Source: an uncultured Prevotellaceae bacterium
GTDB lineage: Bacteria; Bacteroidota; Bacteroidia; Bacteroidales; Bacteroidaceae
Length of the DNA stretch: 64,000 nucleotides
Direction of reading: 5' to 3'
Assembly: GCA_902774925.1 (NCBI GenBank)
Contig: CACYKE010000006.1
Coordinates: forward strand, 1-64,000
The translations under genes and the position numbers were made by a program. Shown here piece after piece: positions 1 through 7,415 of this stretch. The notes beneath the pieces were generated by a model that saw only the letters and a list, made by a program, of their open reading frames with translations, made no database searches and was not told the origin of the DNA. Within the stretch, counting starts at the first letter, position 1; each line of letters opens with the position of its first letter.

Positions 1-121
1 TAAAATAAAGTAAAAACGATAATAAAACGATTAAACAATGCTAAAAGATGAACCAATTATTTGGTTTGCAACATAGAAGAAGAACCGACCCCATGATCAC
101 TAACAAAAACTTTATATTCTC

Positions 122-694
122 ATGAAAGCTTCTCGTCTAAAAAAAATATTATTGTTAGTTGCCTCTATATTCTTTATAGCGGTATGTTTACTATGTTATT
201 TGCCTTTTGTTCAACTAAGGAACATAGATCTGTCAGAATATTTTAGCGGTCATTTTAACATAGATACTCATGATAAAATTTTCGGATTAAAAGTACGTAT
301 TCAACGTTATCCAGATTGTTGGTTTATACACAAGGGAGACACGTATACAGATATACCATTTCATGACGAAGATAGTATTCAAAGGAATATGAACATTAAG
401 TTCAATTGGGATAACACTATTACTATTAGTGAAGGAGCCTACAAATATAACATTAATGTAGACAAAGTAAAAATTACACCGGGGATGTATCATCCAGCTG
501 ACACATTTTCCCTAATACCTGAGACGGATGATTCCATTTTTGTGGGAATTCTATTCCTAGATAACAAGAAGAATGGAATAGAGGTTCTGCGCCAGAAGAA
601 GACACTTCCATATGGAGGTAAGCGAACCGCTTTCCGACTAATTAAAGACGAAAAGGTTTATTCGACGGGCAAGAGATCGCTCTTTAATTATTAG
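122..694 (+). CDS. hypothetical membrane-anchored protein
   Basis: A 190-residue protein that I do not recognise. Residues 1-8 are basic and residues 9-29 form one hydrophobic segment with no clear signal-peptidase site, so it is probably a single-pass protein with a roughly 160-residue extracytoplasmic part. That part is rich in Asp, Lys and aromatic residues and has no motif I can name. The gene is AT-rich compared with the cobalamin genes nearby and stands alone. A strong hairpin terminator follows it. No start other than the ATG looks better. The function is unknown. Confidence 0.6.
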   Translation: MKASRLKKILLLVASIFFIAVCLLCYLPFVQLRNIDLSEYFSGHFNIDTHDKIFGLKVRIQRYPDCWFIHKGDTYTDIPFHDEDSIQRNMNIKFNWDNTITISEGAYKYNINVDKVKITPGMYHPADTFSLIPETDDSIFVGILFLDNKKNGIEVLRQKKTLPYGGKRTAFRLIKDEKVYSTGKRSLFNY

Positions 695-714
695 CACAGC
701 GTAACACAGGGGGA

Positions 715-742
715 CTGTCCCGGAACACCGGGACAGGTTTTT
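715..742 (+). terminator. intrinsic terminator
   Basis: A perfect 9-bp stem CTGTCCCGG / CCGGGACAG with an AACA loop is followed by GTTTTT. It sits 20 nt after the stop of the first gene. The stem core GGGACAG also belongs to a motif found at several places in the window. Confidence 0.75.
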
Positions 743-892
743 GATTCCTCGGACAATATATTAGGAAATAGATCGTTTAGGAACACTAGGGACAGGTCAA
801 CGTTTCACTCCTAAAAAAACGGAGGGTTCCTGTAATCTGCTTTGAATCCGAAATCGACCGCCTTGTATATCCGCTCTACGGCCTGACGGAAT

Positions 893-921
893 ACACAAAA
901 GGGACGGTTCTTTTTGTGTAC
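893..921. repeat. 29-bp hairpin repeat, copy 1
   Basis: The sequence starts ACACAAAAGGGACGG and ends TTTTTGTGTAC, so its ends are complementary (ACACAAAA/TTTTTGTGT). An identical 29-bp copy lies inside the cobB coding region at 18478-18506, where the minus strand reads it as TQKEPSLLC. This copy is intergenic. Confidence 0.8.
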
Positions 922-1012
922 CTTTCCGGTGCAAATAACCTGCCATTATTTCCAAATAACGTAGGGTTATTCGGCAATAACCCAAGGTCTTCGTGAGAAA
1001 TGCAGAAAATAG

Positions 1013-1200
1013 GAAAGTAGGAAAGTAGACATTAGCATGTTTCCGCACCGCCACAACCGCAGCAGGAGGACATTATAAGTAGAAGTTTTTTTTATTTATT
1101 ATTTTTATAATTATTATATATACCATTATTATTTATTTCTCTTTAATTCTTTCTTTATTTTATTACTCTAAAATACCTTAATGTCTACTTTCCTACTTTC
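1013..1200. repeat. 21-bp perfect inverted repeat pair
   Basis: The 21-mer at 1013-1033, made of GGAAAGTA-type units and ending GTAGACATT, recurs in exact reverse complement at 1180-1200. The similarity extends outward to GAAATGCAGAAA. The 146-nt spacer is AT-rich and has no gene. Confidence 0.75.
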
Positions 1201-1228
1201 TGCATTTCCTACTTTTTCTTGCAAAATA

Positions 1229-1260
1229 TTTGGAATCTAATTTTTTTTTTCGTAACTTTG
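1229..1260 (+). promoter_or_regulatory. Bacteroidetes-type promoter of decayed TA pair
   Basis: TTTG (1229-1232), 20 nt, then TAACTTTG (1253-1260) matches the -33/-7 pattern of the Bacteroidetes primary sigma factor. The next ATG is the antitoxin remnant at 1313. Confidence 0.75.
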
Positions 1261-1312
1261 CCCTCGGTTCGGGGAGAAATCCACGACAAAATAATAAAAA
1301 CAAAAAGAAGTT

Positions 1313-1417
1313 ATGGCAGCAACAGTATTGAATGAAGCACAACTGGAATTGTTGAGGATGGTGTCCGTCTTTAACACCCCGGTTCGTTCACTTCATGAGC
1401 GCACGACGTACAAATAA
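1313..1417 (+). pseudogene. antitoxin remnant with internal deletion
   Basis: The 34 residues begin MAATVLNEAQLELLRMVS and end LHERTTYK. From memory, full-length Bacteroidales antitoxins of this type start MATTVLNEAQ and end HERTPYK but are about 70 residues long, so the middle has been lost while the frame is intact. The promoter upstream is intact, so a short peptide may still be made. The PIN remnant follows directly. The family assignment is from memory and is not verified. Confidence 0.6.
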
Positions 1418-1419
1418 AA

Positions 1420-1591
1420 TCCGTATTAGGTATGGATAACGTCGTCATTTGACTGTGCCATTGCTGCCAATGCAAAATTCATTGTGACAGAAGACCACCA
1501 TTTCAATGTACTAAAAGAAATTGACTTCCCGTCAGTTGACGTTATAAACATCGACGACTTTCTAAAAGAAGTCATGTCGAGATACTCATAA
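1420..1591 (+). pseudogene. PIN-domain toxin remnant, internally deleted
   Basis: Two pieces of a PIN-like nuclease survive. Positions 1420-1449 read SVLGMDNVVI, like the usual (M)RIVLDTNVVI start. Then, in another frame, 1448-1591 reads FDCAIAANAKFIVTEDHHF to the end IDDFLKEVMSRYS, which is the conserved C-terminal part (TEDHHF with acidic residues). The central catalytic region is missing and the two pieces meet at 1447-1450, so no active nuclease can be made. Confidence 0.65.
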
Positions 1592-1908
1592 TTGTTGAAC
1601 CCTTAAAACGCTGATGCCTATGGGCTGAGAAAGAAATATAAAAAAGACATAAGGACATATTGACATATAGTATGACTAGGGACTGGTACCTGTCATACCC
1701 TTGGTAAAGCTCAACCAGATTGCAATCCAGCAGATGCAGGTATTGGAGGGGAACAGTGGGAGAAATCTTTTGAAATAGTAAACAATATCTTTCAATGAAA
1801 TTATTTGATAAACTCAACGAATATCGTAACAATGGAAATACAAGAATAGATGTTATTATAAATTATGGAAATAATCAAAACCATTCGACAAATGGAGGGA
1901 CTAAAAAA

Positions 1909-2349
1909 ATGAGAACAATTAAAAGCTTATTGTTTCTCGTATTACAAGGTTTTGTATACTATTCAAATGCCCAGTCAACAGCACCTTGTTTAGAAATTGA
2001 TTCAATTCAAACAGAGTATGCCACATGCGATGTTATAACTTTTAATTTTAAAAATAATAGCGAAGAGAAGGTTCTTATATCTATATCTTTAGAAAAGAAG
2101 GTTAATGATAGATGGCTATTATATACAGAAGACATTTTCCAAATACCCTCTATCCGTAAGGTTGAGAATGTTATAATATTGAAAGAGAACGAAATCGACA
2201 GAAAAGAAAAATGGAAAATAAAAAGAACTATGTATAGGGAAGGGGGTGATAATACGTATAGATTTAGATATAATATAAGAAAAATATACCAGGAACTGAT
2301 AAGCACTGAATATTCAAATGTTTTTCATGTCACCAACTGCGGAAAATGA
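1909..2349 (+). CDS. hypothetical secreted protein
   Basis: A 146-residue protein starting MRTIKSLLFLVLQGF, with a signal peptide probably cut after NAQ (about residue 22). An ATG at 1795 would add 38 polar residues before the signal peptide. The ATG at 1909 is preceded by GGAGG about 10 nt upstream and puts the signal peptide at the N-terminus, so it is preferred. The mature part is charged, probably beta-rich, and has two Cys near the start and one near the C-terminus (TNCGK). No family was recognised. It is a stand-alone, AT-rich gene. Confidence 0.55.
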   Translation: MRTIKSLLFLVLQGFVYYSNAQSTAPCLEIDSIQTEYATCDVITFNFKNNSEEKVLISISLEKKVNDRWLLYTEDIFQIPSIRKVENVIILKENEIDRKEKWKIKRTMYREGGDNTYRFRYNIRKIYQELISTEYSNVFHVTNCGK

Positions 2350-2367
2350 AACAATCAAAGAATCACC

Positions 2368-2383
2368 GGGACAGGTTTGTCCC
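2368..2383. repeat. GGGACA/TGTCCC hairpin motif
   Basis: GGGACA, GGTT loop, TGTCCC. It is related to the GGGACAG stem at 715-736 and the GGGGACAGTCCCC palindromes inside cbiJ. It could help terminate the upstream gene but has only a short T-run. Confidence 0.5.
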
Positions 2384-2452
2384 CTTTTCTGTCGACTCAG
2401 CTCAATTTTTTATCGGACACCAATAATTTTTTATATTTACATATATACCAAA

Positions 2453-2480
2453 ATCTAAACATCTAAACATGCTAAACATC
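2453..2480. repeat. CTAAACAT tandem units
   Basis: Three degenerate copies of (T)CTAAACAT stand in tandem in the spacer before cbiJ-cbiD. This is one of several spacers built from a single repeated short word. Confidence 0.6.
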
Positions 2481-2509
2481 ACAGTAATTTGGTTTTTCGC
2501 TCGATTTAC

Positions 2510-2585
2510 ATTATCTTTTCGCTGCGCGAGAAGATACTTCCGCTCGAAAGAACAAAGAAAAACGAGTTTTCCTTTGGTTCTTTTC
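2510..2585. repeat. dispersed hairpin repeat upstream of cbiJ-cbiD
   Basis: It contains a TCGC/GCGA hairpin joined to AGAAGATACTTCCGCTCG and then GAAAGAACAAAGAAAAACG with its partial complement GTTTTCCTTTGGTTCTTT. Reverse-complement or direct relatives are at 22534-22580 and 28005-28070. The right end supplies the -33 TTTG of the cbiJ-cbiD promoter. Confidence 0.6.
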
Positions 2586-2604
2586 TCACTTTTTCGTACC
2601 TTCG
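2573..2604 (+). promoter_or_regulatory. promoter of cbiJ-cbiD
   Basis: TTTG (2573-2576), 20 nt, TACCTTCG (2597-2604; one mismatch to TAnnTTTG). The expected transcription start, 4-5 nt after the box, falls on the ATG at 2609, so the mRNA may be leaderless. Confidence 0.6.
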
Positions 2605-2608
2605 CAGC

Positions 2609-4471
2609 ATGATACTGGTATTCGGAGGGACGACGGAAGGTCGCAGGGCGGCAGAGGTGCTGGAAGAAGCTGGTAATAGCTATTATTACAGCACAAAGAC
2701 GGGCGAGCAGGAGCTGACACTACATTACGGTGTGCGCACGGACGGGGCGATGGACGGTGAGGCTATGCGGCAGTTTATCCGTGAGCACGCGATACGGCTG
2801 GTGGTGGATGCTGCCCATCCGTTTGCTGCGACGTTGCATCAGACGATAAGCGAAGTGGCTGCCGACATGAGGATTCCGGTCATTCGATACGATAGAATCT
2901 ATCCGCCAAGAGACCCTGATATCACGTGGATTGACGACTATCGGCAGGTGCCGACGGATATCCATTCGTTGTTGGCAACGACTGGCGTGCAGAGCATCAT
3001 CAAGTTGAAATGGCTGGAGGCGGAAGGAGTAAAAGTAATATATAGGATACTAAATCGCGAGAGTAGCATCCGGTTGGCGCACGAGCAAGGGGCAACGGAC
3101 GAACAACTGTGCTTTTATCATACAGGGGACGATCCTATAGGGGACAGTCCCCATGTAATCCGCTACGCTTCTCACACAGGGGACAGTCCCCAAAGTAGTC
3201 CCCAGGGGGCTGACACCATCCTGCTGAAAGAAAGCGGACTTAGCGGCGGATTTGTTGAGAAAGTGGCTGAAGCACGCGAAAAAGGCATGCGGATTATTGC
3301 ATTGAAGCGACCGGAAATTACACACGGGAGTTCCCCCGTTAATCGGGGGAACGGCCTCGCGCCAGGGGGGAATTTGTTCCTCTGTTCTGTCGTCAATGGC
3401 CCGTATGGTTTGCGGCGGGCGGTGGAAAAGCTGTTGCCGGAGTTTTTCCCTTTGCATAGCGGGCTGACGACGGGGACGTGTGCAACGGCGGCGTCGATTG
3501 CTGCGACGAGGCGGTTACTGTATGGCGAGACGCCTGCGGACGTGGAGGTGTTGTTGCCGAATGGCGAGACGATTCCTGTGGCTGTGGGTTATGGCGACGG
3601 ATATGCCTATTGCGTGAAAGAGGCCGGCGACGACCCGGACGTGACGAACGGCATCGAGGTGAGGGCGAAGGTTGAGAAAGCGACTCAGTTTGAGATATGC
3701 GGAGGCGAGGGTGTCGGGCGGTTTACGCTGCCTGGGTTTGATTATCCGGTAGGCGAAGCGGCCATCAACAAAGGACCGCGCGAGATGATAGAACAGAACC
3801 TTCAGTCTATTCTCTCACCTCTCACCTCTGACCTCTCACCTCTAAAAGTTACCATCAGCGTGCCGAATGGTGAGGAAATTGCCAAGCGGACGTTTAATCC
3901 GCGTTTGGGCATTGAGGGCGGTATCTCGATTGTTGGCGTGAGTGGTATTGTGAAGCCGTTCTCGGAGGAGGCGTTTATCGACAGCATCCGCAAGTGTATG
4001 GAAGTGGCGAAAGCCAGCGGATCGGAGCGCGTGGTGATCAATAGCGGTGGCAAGAGCGAGCGGTTTGTGAAGACGATGTATCCGGACTTGCCCCAGCAGG
4101 CATTTGTGGAGTACGGCAATTATATTGGTGATACATTGAAAATTGCCAACGAATTGGGTATCAAGAATATAACACTTGGTGTGATGTTGGGTAAAGCCGT
4201 CAAATTAGCTGCCGGAAATTTGGATACGCATAGCCGCAAGACGACGATGGACAAGGCGTTTATTCAGCAGATGTTGGAGGAGGCAGGCATCAGCATCGAC
4301 ATCAGCGACATGACGCTGGCACGGGAACTATGGGAGCGTATACCAGAAAGCAAGCGAACGGAATTCGCTTGCACAGTGATTCGCCATTGCTACGAGCATT
4401 GCGCCCCGCTGTTGCCCAACGGCGAACTCACGATATTATTGATTGACGACAACGGAAAAATCTATTCTTAA
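2609..4471 (+). CDS. cbiD: CbiJ-CbiD fusion (cobalt-precorrin-6A reductase / C1-methyltransferase)
   Basis: A 620-residue bifunctional enzyme of anaerobic corrin-ring synthesis. The N-terminal part (about 1-260) is CbiJ/CobK: ILVFGGTTEGR nucleotide-binding start, DAAHPFA, and LLKESGLSGGF. The C-terminal part (about 283-620) is CbiD: LHSGLTTGTCATAA start, LPNGETIPV, INKGPREM, GIEGGISIVGVSGIV and GNYIGDTL. The start is fixed by the conserved GGTTEGR; an in-frame ATG at 2489 would only translate a repeat. Repeats invade the protein in frame: two GGGGACAGTCCCC palindromes and a GTTCCCCCG hairpin within or just after CbiJ, and the GAGGTGAGAG family in CbiD (read as LSPLTSDLSPL). The fusion itself is, as I recall, common in Bacteroides. 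The insertions lie in loop-like positions, so the enzyme is probably active. Confidence 0.9.
   Translation: MILVFGGTTEGRRAAEVLEEAGNSYYYSTKTGEQELTLHYGVRTDGAMDGEAMRQFIREHAIRLVVDAAHPFAATLHQTISEVAADMRIPVIRYDRIYPPRDPDITWIDDYRQVPTDIHSLLATTGVQSIIKLKWLEAEGVKVIYRILNRESSIRLAHEQGATDEQLCFYHTGDDPIGDSPHVIRYASHTGDSPQSSPQGADTILLKESGLSGGFVEKVAEAREKGMRIIALKRPEITHGSSPVNRGNGLAPGGNLFLCSVVNGPYGLRRAVEKLLPEFFPLHSGLTTGTCATAASIAATRRLLYGETPADVEVLLPNGETIPVAVGYGDGYAYCVKEAGDDPDVTNGIEVRAKVEKATQFEICGGEGVGRFTLPGFDYPVGEAAINKGPREMIEQNLQSILSPLTSDLSPLKVTISVPNGEEIAKRTFNPRLGIEGGISIVGVSGIVKPFSEEAFIDSIRKCMEVAKASGSERVVINSGGKSERFVKTMYPDLPQQAFVEYGNYIGDTLKIANELGIKNITLGVMLGKAVKLAAGNLDTHSRKTTMDKAFIQQMLEEAGISIDISDMTLARELWERIPESKRTEFACTVIRHCYEHCAPLLPNGELTILLIDDNGKIYS
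3140..3191. repeat. two GGGGACAGTCCCC palindromes inside cbiJ
   Basis: Perfect 13-nt palindromes occur at 3140-3152 and 3179-3191, followed by GTCCCCAGGGGG. They encode GDSP twice, in a segment (roughly DDPIGDSPH to SSPQG) that I expect to be absent from ordinary CobK/CbiJ proteins. Confidence 0.75.
3330..3352. repeat. GTTCCCCCG / CGGGGGAAC hairpin in the CbiJ-CbiD linker
   Basis: A perfect 9-bp inverted repeat with a TTAAT loop. It is read in frame as SSPVNRGN, within the linker between the two enzyme domains. Confidence 0.75.
3807..3843. repeat. GAGGTGAGAG-family repeat in cbiD (reverse orientation)
   Basis: The top strand reads TCTATTCTCTCACCTCTCAC and continues with more CTCACCTCT units. 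It is nearly identical over about 37 nt to copies at 17480-17516 (cobQ) and 17979-18013 (cobB). Here the orientation relative to the gene is opposite, giving ILSPLTSDLSPLK. Confidence 0.85.
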
Positions 4472-4481
4472 ATAATGTTCA

Positions 4482-5186
4482 ATGTATAAAGATCTGTTTA
4501 TTGATTTCGACGACACGTTGTATGATACTTACGGCAATGCCGTCATTGCCTTGCGGGAGACGTTTGAGGCATTTCATTTGGAGCGTTATTTTGCCGACCC
4601 GAAAGTGTTCTACGACGCCTATTGGGCTGCGAATATCGACCTATGGACACGCTACTCGAAAGGAGAGATAGACCGCCCGTATCTCATCGTCGAACGTTTC
4701 CGTCGCCCTTTGTCTGAGGGTAAAGGGCTTGAAGTCACCGAAGACCTTTGTCTGGAGATGAGCGATAAGTTTCTCGACTTCTGTTCGTCGAAGCCGGGCG
4801 TCATTGATGGTGCCCACGAATTGATGGATTACCTTCGCAAAAAAGGCTATCGCATGCACATGACGAGCAATGGTTTCCACGAGGTGCAGTATAAGAAACT
4901 GGCGGCCTGTGGACTGCGGGACTATTTCGATACCATTATCCTCAGCGAAGATGCGGGTGTCAACAAACCCTCGCCGCTTTTCTTCGATTTTGCATTGGAG
5001 ATGACTGGTGCGGAACGAGAGGCTACGCTGATGATTGGCGATAACCTGAATACCGACGTCCTCGGAGCCTTGAATGCCGGCATCGACGCCATGCTCGTCA
5101 ATCGCTGGAACATCGAAAAGACAGACATCCCGCAAACCGTGACGTTCGTTGTCAACAGCCTACGGGAAATCATGAAAATCCTTTAA
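4482..5186 (+). CDS. HAD-superfamily hydrolase, YjjG-like nucleotidase
   Basis: A 234-residue soluble phosphatase. HAD motif I is DFDDTLYDT near residue 8, motif II is the S in MTSNGF, motif III is K in NKPSPLFF and motif IV is GDNLNTDVLGA. The cap between motifs I and II is helical (C1 type). Length and motifs fit the YjjG/YfnB group, which removes phosphate from pyrimidine and other small phosphorylated metabolites. It starts 10 nt after the cbiJ-cbiD stop, so it is probably co-transcribed, and it converges with btuC (9-nt gap). The substrate cannot be read from sequence; a role in cobalamin synthesis would be a guess. Confidence 0.85.
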   Translation: MYKDLFIDFDDTLYDTYGNAVIALRETFEAFHLERYFADPKVFYDAYWAANIDLWTRYSKGEIDRPYLIVERFRRPLSEGKGLEVTEDLCLEMSDKFLDFCSSKPGVIDGAHELMDYLRKKGYRMHMTSNGFHEVQYKKLAACGLRDYFDTIILSEDAGVNKPSPLFFDFALEMTGAEREATLMIGDNLNTDVLGALNAGIDAMLVNRWNIEKTDIPQTVTFVVNSLREIMKIL

Positions 5187-5195
5187 TCCGTTGTC

Positions 5196-6224
5196 TTATT
5201 CCCCTACGTCATTCTTCCTGCGACCAAAGAGCACGGCGGCAATGACGGGGGCTCCGACGAGGGCCGTGACGCTATTGACGGGTAGGGCACCCTCGAAGCC
5301 CGGCATGCGGGCAATGAAGTTGCATACTAGAGCCAAGGCCGCCCCACACAGGGCAGTGGCGGGCAACAGTACGCGGTGATCGCTGGTGCGGAACAAGGCC
5401 CGCGCCAAATGAGGCACGGCCAGTCCGATGAACATGATAGGTCCGCAGTAGGCGGTGACGATGGCCACCAAGACACCCGAACAGATGATAATCAGCATGC
5501 GTGCCCGTTGTACGTCGAGGCCGAGATTTGCTGCATAGCGTTCGCCCAATAGCAGCATATTCATGGGTTTTACCAGCAGGAAACTGATAGGCAGCAGGAT
5601 GCACATCAATACCACGAAAAGCACCATTTCGTCGCCAGACACGCGCGAGAAAGAGCCCAGTCCCCAGACCACGAACGATTTTACGTCTTCCTCGGGCGAC
5701 AGGAACTTCAGCACACCGATGATGGCGTTGGCCAGATAGCCAATCATCACACCTATTATTAATAAGGTGACGTTGCCCTTCACCTTTTGTGATATCCAAA
5801 CGATGAGCAGCATCACGGCCAGTGCACCTACGATGGCTGCTACCGACATGGCAGCATCGCCAAGGTAACCGAGTCGGCTTAGTGCCACACCGCCAATCTT
5901 TCCTGACAGCAGGACCACGAAGGCGACACCAAGTGCCGAGCCGTTGCTGATACCAAGAACTGACGGACCTGCCAACGGGTTGCGGAAGACGGTTTGCATC
6001 TGTAGTCCGCTGACGGCAAGTCCCGCACCGGCGACGATAGCCGTCAATACCTGTGGCAGTCGTGAACTGATGACGATATTGGTCCATATCTCGGAGTCGG
6101 AGCCCGCACCCATCAGGATGCTGCAGACTTCACCGACAGGGATGCGCACCGTGCCGAGCAGCAGGTTGATGACTACCAGCACGACGATGGATATTAACAG
6201 GATGATGAATATCGATGCTTTCAT
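5196..6224 (-). CDS. btuC: FecCD/BtuC-type ABC transporter permease
   Basis: A 342-residue inner-membrane permease of the FecCD family with about ten hydrophobic helices. Typical motifs are SSRLPQVLTAIVAGAGLAVSG, NPLAGPSVLGIS, YCGPIMFIGLAVPHLAR and the end LPVNSVTALVGAPV. It overlaps btuF by 4 nt, so the two are translationally coupled. The position beside cobS/cobU/cobT makes vitamin B12 or a precursor corrinoid the likely substrate, but iron siderophore or haem permeases look alike. The matching ATPase gene is not in the window. Confidence 0.85.
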   Translation of the reverse strand: MKASIFIILLISIVVLVVINLLLGTVRIPVGEVCSILMGAGSDSEIWTNIVISSRLPQVLTAIVAGAGLAVSGLQMQTVFRNPLAGPSVLGISNGSALGVAFVVLLSGKIGGVALSRLGYLGDAAMSVAAIVGALAVMLLIVWISQKVKGNVTLLIIGVMIGYLANAIIGVLKFLSPEEDVKSFVVWGLGSFSRVSGDEMVLFVVLMCILLPISFLLVKPMNMLLLGERYAANLGLDVQRARMLIIICSGVLVAIVTAYCGPIMFIGLAVPHLARALFRTSDHRVLLPATALCGAALALVCNFIARMPGFEGALPVNSVTALVGAPVIAAVLFGRRKNDVGE

Positions 6225-7339
6225 TTCAACAGACGGTAGTACTTTGGGGTATAGTCGGATTCGACGAGTTCCGGGTGGAAAATGGCCACAAAGTCTTTCA
6301 GCAGCACGTCGGGTTCTACGGGAGCAATCTCGTAGTAGGGCTGCTGCTTCATGTTGCAGTAGATGACCTTCTTCTCCTTAAAGGCCTTGAAGAGTTCGTT
6401 ACGAGGCTCGCTTGCTTTCAGCGCTTCGTACGAGAACTCGCCAGGATAGCTGTTCAGAATGCGCCAGTAGTCGGCATTAGCCGAGAGGGCATACATTTTT
6501 TCAAACTCCAGATTCTCGCCACTGGTCTCTTCGTCGTTGATGACGTAGACGGCACCGGCATCGCGGAATATCTGTGCCAGATAGTTTTTGCCACCCACGG
6601 CATGCCACGTGCCATAGTGCATCTCACCGCTGGTAACGGTGGGCTTTTGGCCATTAGCTGTTAGCTGTTGGCATTTTGCCTTTAGGCCGTTATAACGTTG
6701 CTCGATACCGGCAAACAGCTCGTTGGCTTCGCGCTCCTTACCGATAAACATACCAACGAACTTCACCCATTCAGCCTGTCCCAGTGGGTCGAGCTCCTTA
6801 TAGCCCAAGTGGGGCACTAGCGTGATTTTCGTCTCCTTGATGGCATCGTAGCCGCCACGCTTTGAGGGCGAAATGAAGATGACGTCGGGATTGGCTGCCA
6901 GCACCAGTTCGGTATCAAACTCTCCCTCCATACCAATTTTTACTGTTTTGCCGTCTTTTACGCGCTGCAGGATGTCTTTGTCGAACAGGTTCTTCGTGCC
7001 CGTAATGCCCTTCACTACGTCGTGGGCGTCAAGCACGGTGAAGTTCGACAATTGCAAGGCCGTCATGCAGATGGTGTTCTTGATAGGTACACGCACCTTT
7101 GTATAGCCGTTGGGCACTTCTGCGTCGTCGGTATGAACCAATGCGAAGTGTTCGTGCTTGCCTACGTCCACCAAACGAATGTCGGCAGAGTCGCGAACGG
7201 TGAACCCCGTGGCGTACTTTACGTCGATGGTGACAATGGAATCACCCGATGTCTCGTCGGCATTTTCCGATGTCGCTTTCTTGCCCGAACAGGCGCAAAG
7301 TAGGGTGGCAATAGCCAAGAAAAAGACTGATTTCTTCAT
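6221..7339 (-). CDS. btuF: ABC transporter substrate-binding lipoprotein, BtuF-like
   Basis: A 372-residue lipoprotein with signal peptide and lipobox (LLCAC, Cys about residue 17). The body is a class III periplasmic binding protein: VVKGITGTKNLFD, NPDVIFISPSKRGG, LVPHLGYKELDPLGQAEWV, GGKNYLAQIFRDAGA. It would bring the ligand to BtuC. The first gene of the pair; it diverges from cobS over overlapping promoters. The stretch KCQQLTANGQKP is encoded by a short tandem repeat (TTAGCTG units, about 6650-6672) and looks like an in-frame insertion. Cobalamin binding is inferred from neighbours only. Confidence 0.82.
   Translation of the reverse strand: MKKSVFFLAIATLLCACSGKKATSENADETSGDSIVTIDVKYATGFTVRDSADIRLVDVGKHEHFALVHTDDAEVPNGYTKVRVPIKNTICMTALQLSNFTVLDAHDVVKGITGTKNLFDKDILQRVKDGKTVKIGMEGEFDTELVLAANPDVIFISPSKRGGYDAIKETKITLVPHLGYKELDPLGQAEWVKFVGMFIGKEREANELFAGIEQRYNGLKAKCQQLTANGQKPTVTSGEMHYGTWHAVGGKNYLAQIFRDAGAVYVINDEETSGENLEFEKMYALSANADYWRILNSYPGEFSYEALKASEPRNELFKAFKEKKVIYCNMKQQPYYEIAPVEPDVLLKDFVAIFHPELVESDYTPKYYRLLK
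6650..6672. repeat. TTAGCTG tandem repeat inside btuF
   Basis: The top strand reads CCATTAGCTGTTAGCTGTTG. It is a low-complexity insert in the region coding for residues about 223-231 of BtuF, read on the minus strand as QQLTANG. Confidence 0.5.
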
Positions 7340-7366
7340 TTCTTTTGTTATTATTTCGTTTCTGTC

Positions 7367-7399
7367 TGCAAAGTTACGAATTTATTTTGTAACTTTGCA
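7367..7399. promoter_or_regulatory. overlapping divergent promoters of btuF and cobS
   Basis: TGCAAAGTTA (7367-7376) and TAACTTTGCA (7390-7399) form a perfect 10-bp inverted repeat with a 13-nt spacer. Read outward they are the two -7 boxes TAACTTTG, one for btuF (minus) and one for cobS (plus). The minus promoter has TTTG at 7401-7398 with a 21-nt spacer, which overlaps the plus -7 region. The two promoters must compete, or share one regulator. Confidence 0.7.
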
Positions 7400-7415
7400 A
7401 ACAAATAGCAACAAT

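Larger units (their letters stand above)
695..1312. other. gene-poor spacer with dispersed repeats
   Basis: No convincing gene is seen. The stretch holds the terminator at 715-742, a lone GGGACAGGT motif near 789, the ACACAAAAGGGACGG hairpin repeat (893-921), a perfect 8-bp hairpin GGGTTATT/AATAACCC (about 964-983), a 21-bp inverted repeat (1013-1033 and 1180-1200), a very AT-rich tract (about 1080-1180) and the promoter of the decayed toxin-antitoxin pair. Confidence 0.6.

Noticed and set aside
797..1054. An 85-aa open frame on the minus strand
   Set aside because: It runs through the 29-bp repeat and the inverted repeat and has no promoter or family likeness.
1676..1798. A 40-codon open frame ending ADAGIGGEQWEKSFEIVNNIFQ
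   Set aside because: It looks protein-like but has no start codon or recognised family; it may be a gene remnant, but the evidence is too weak.
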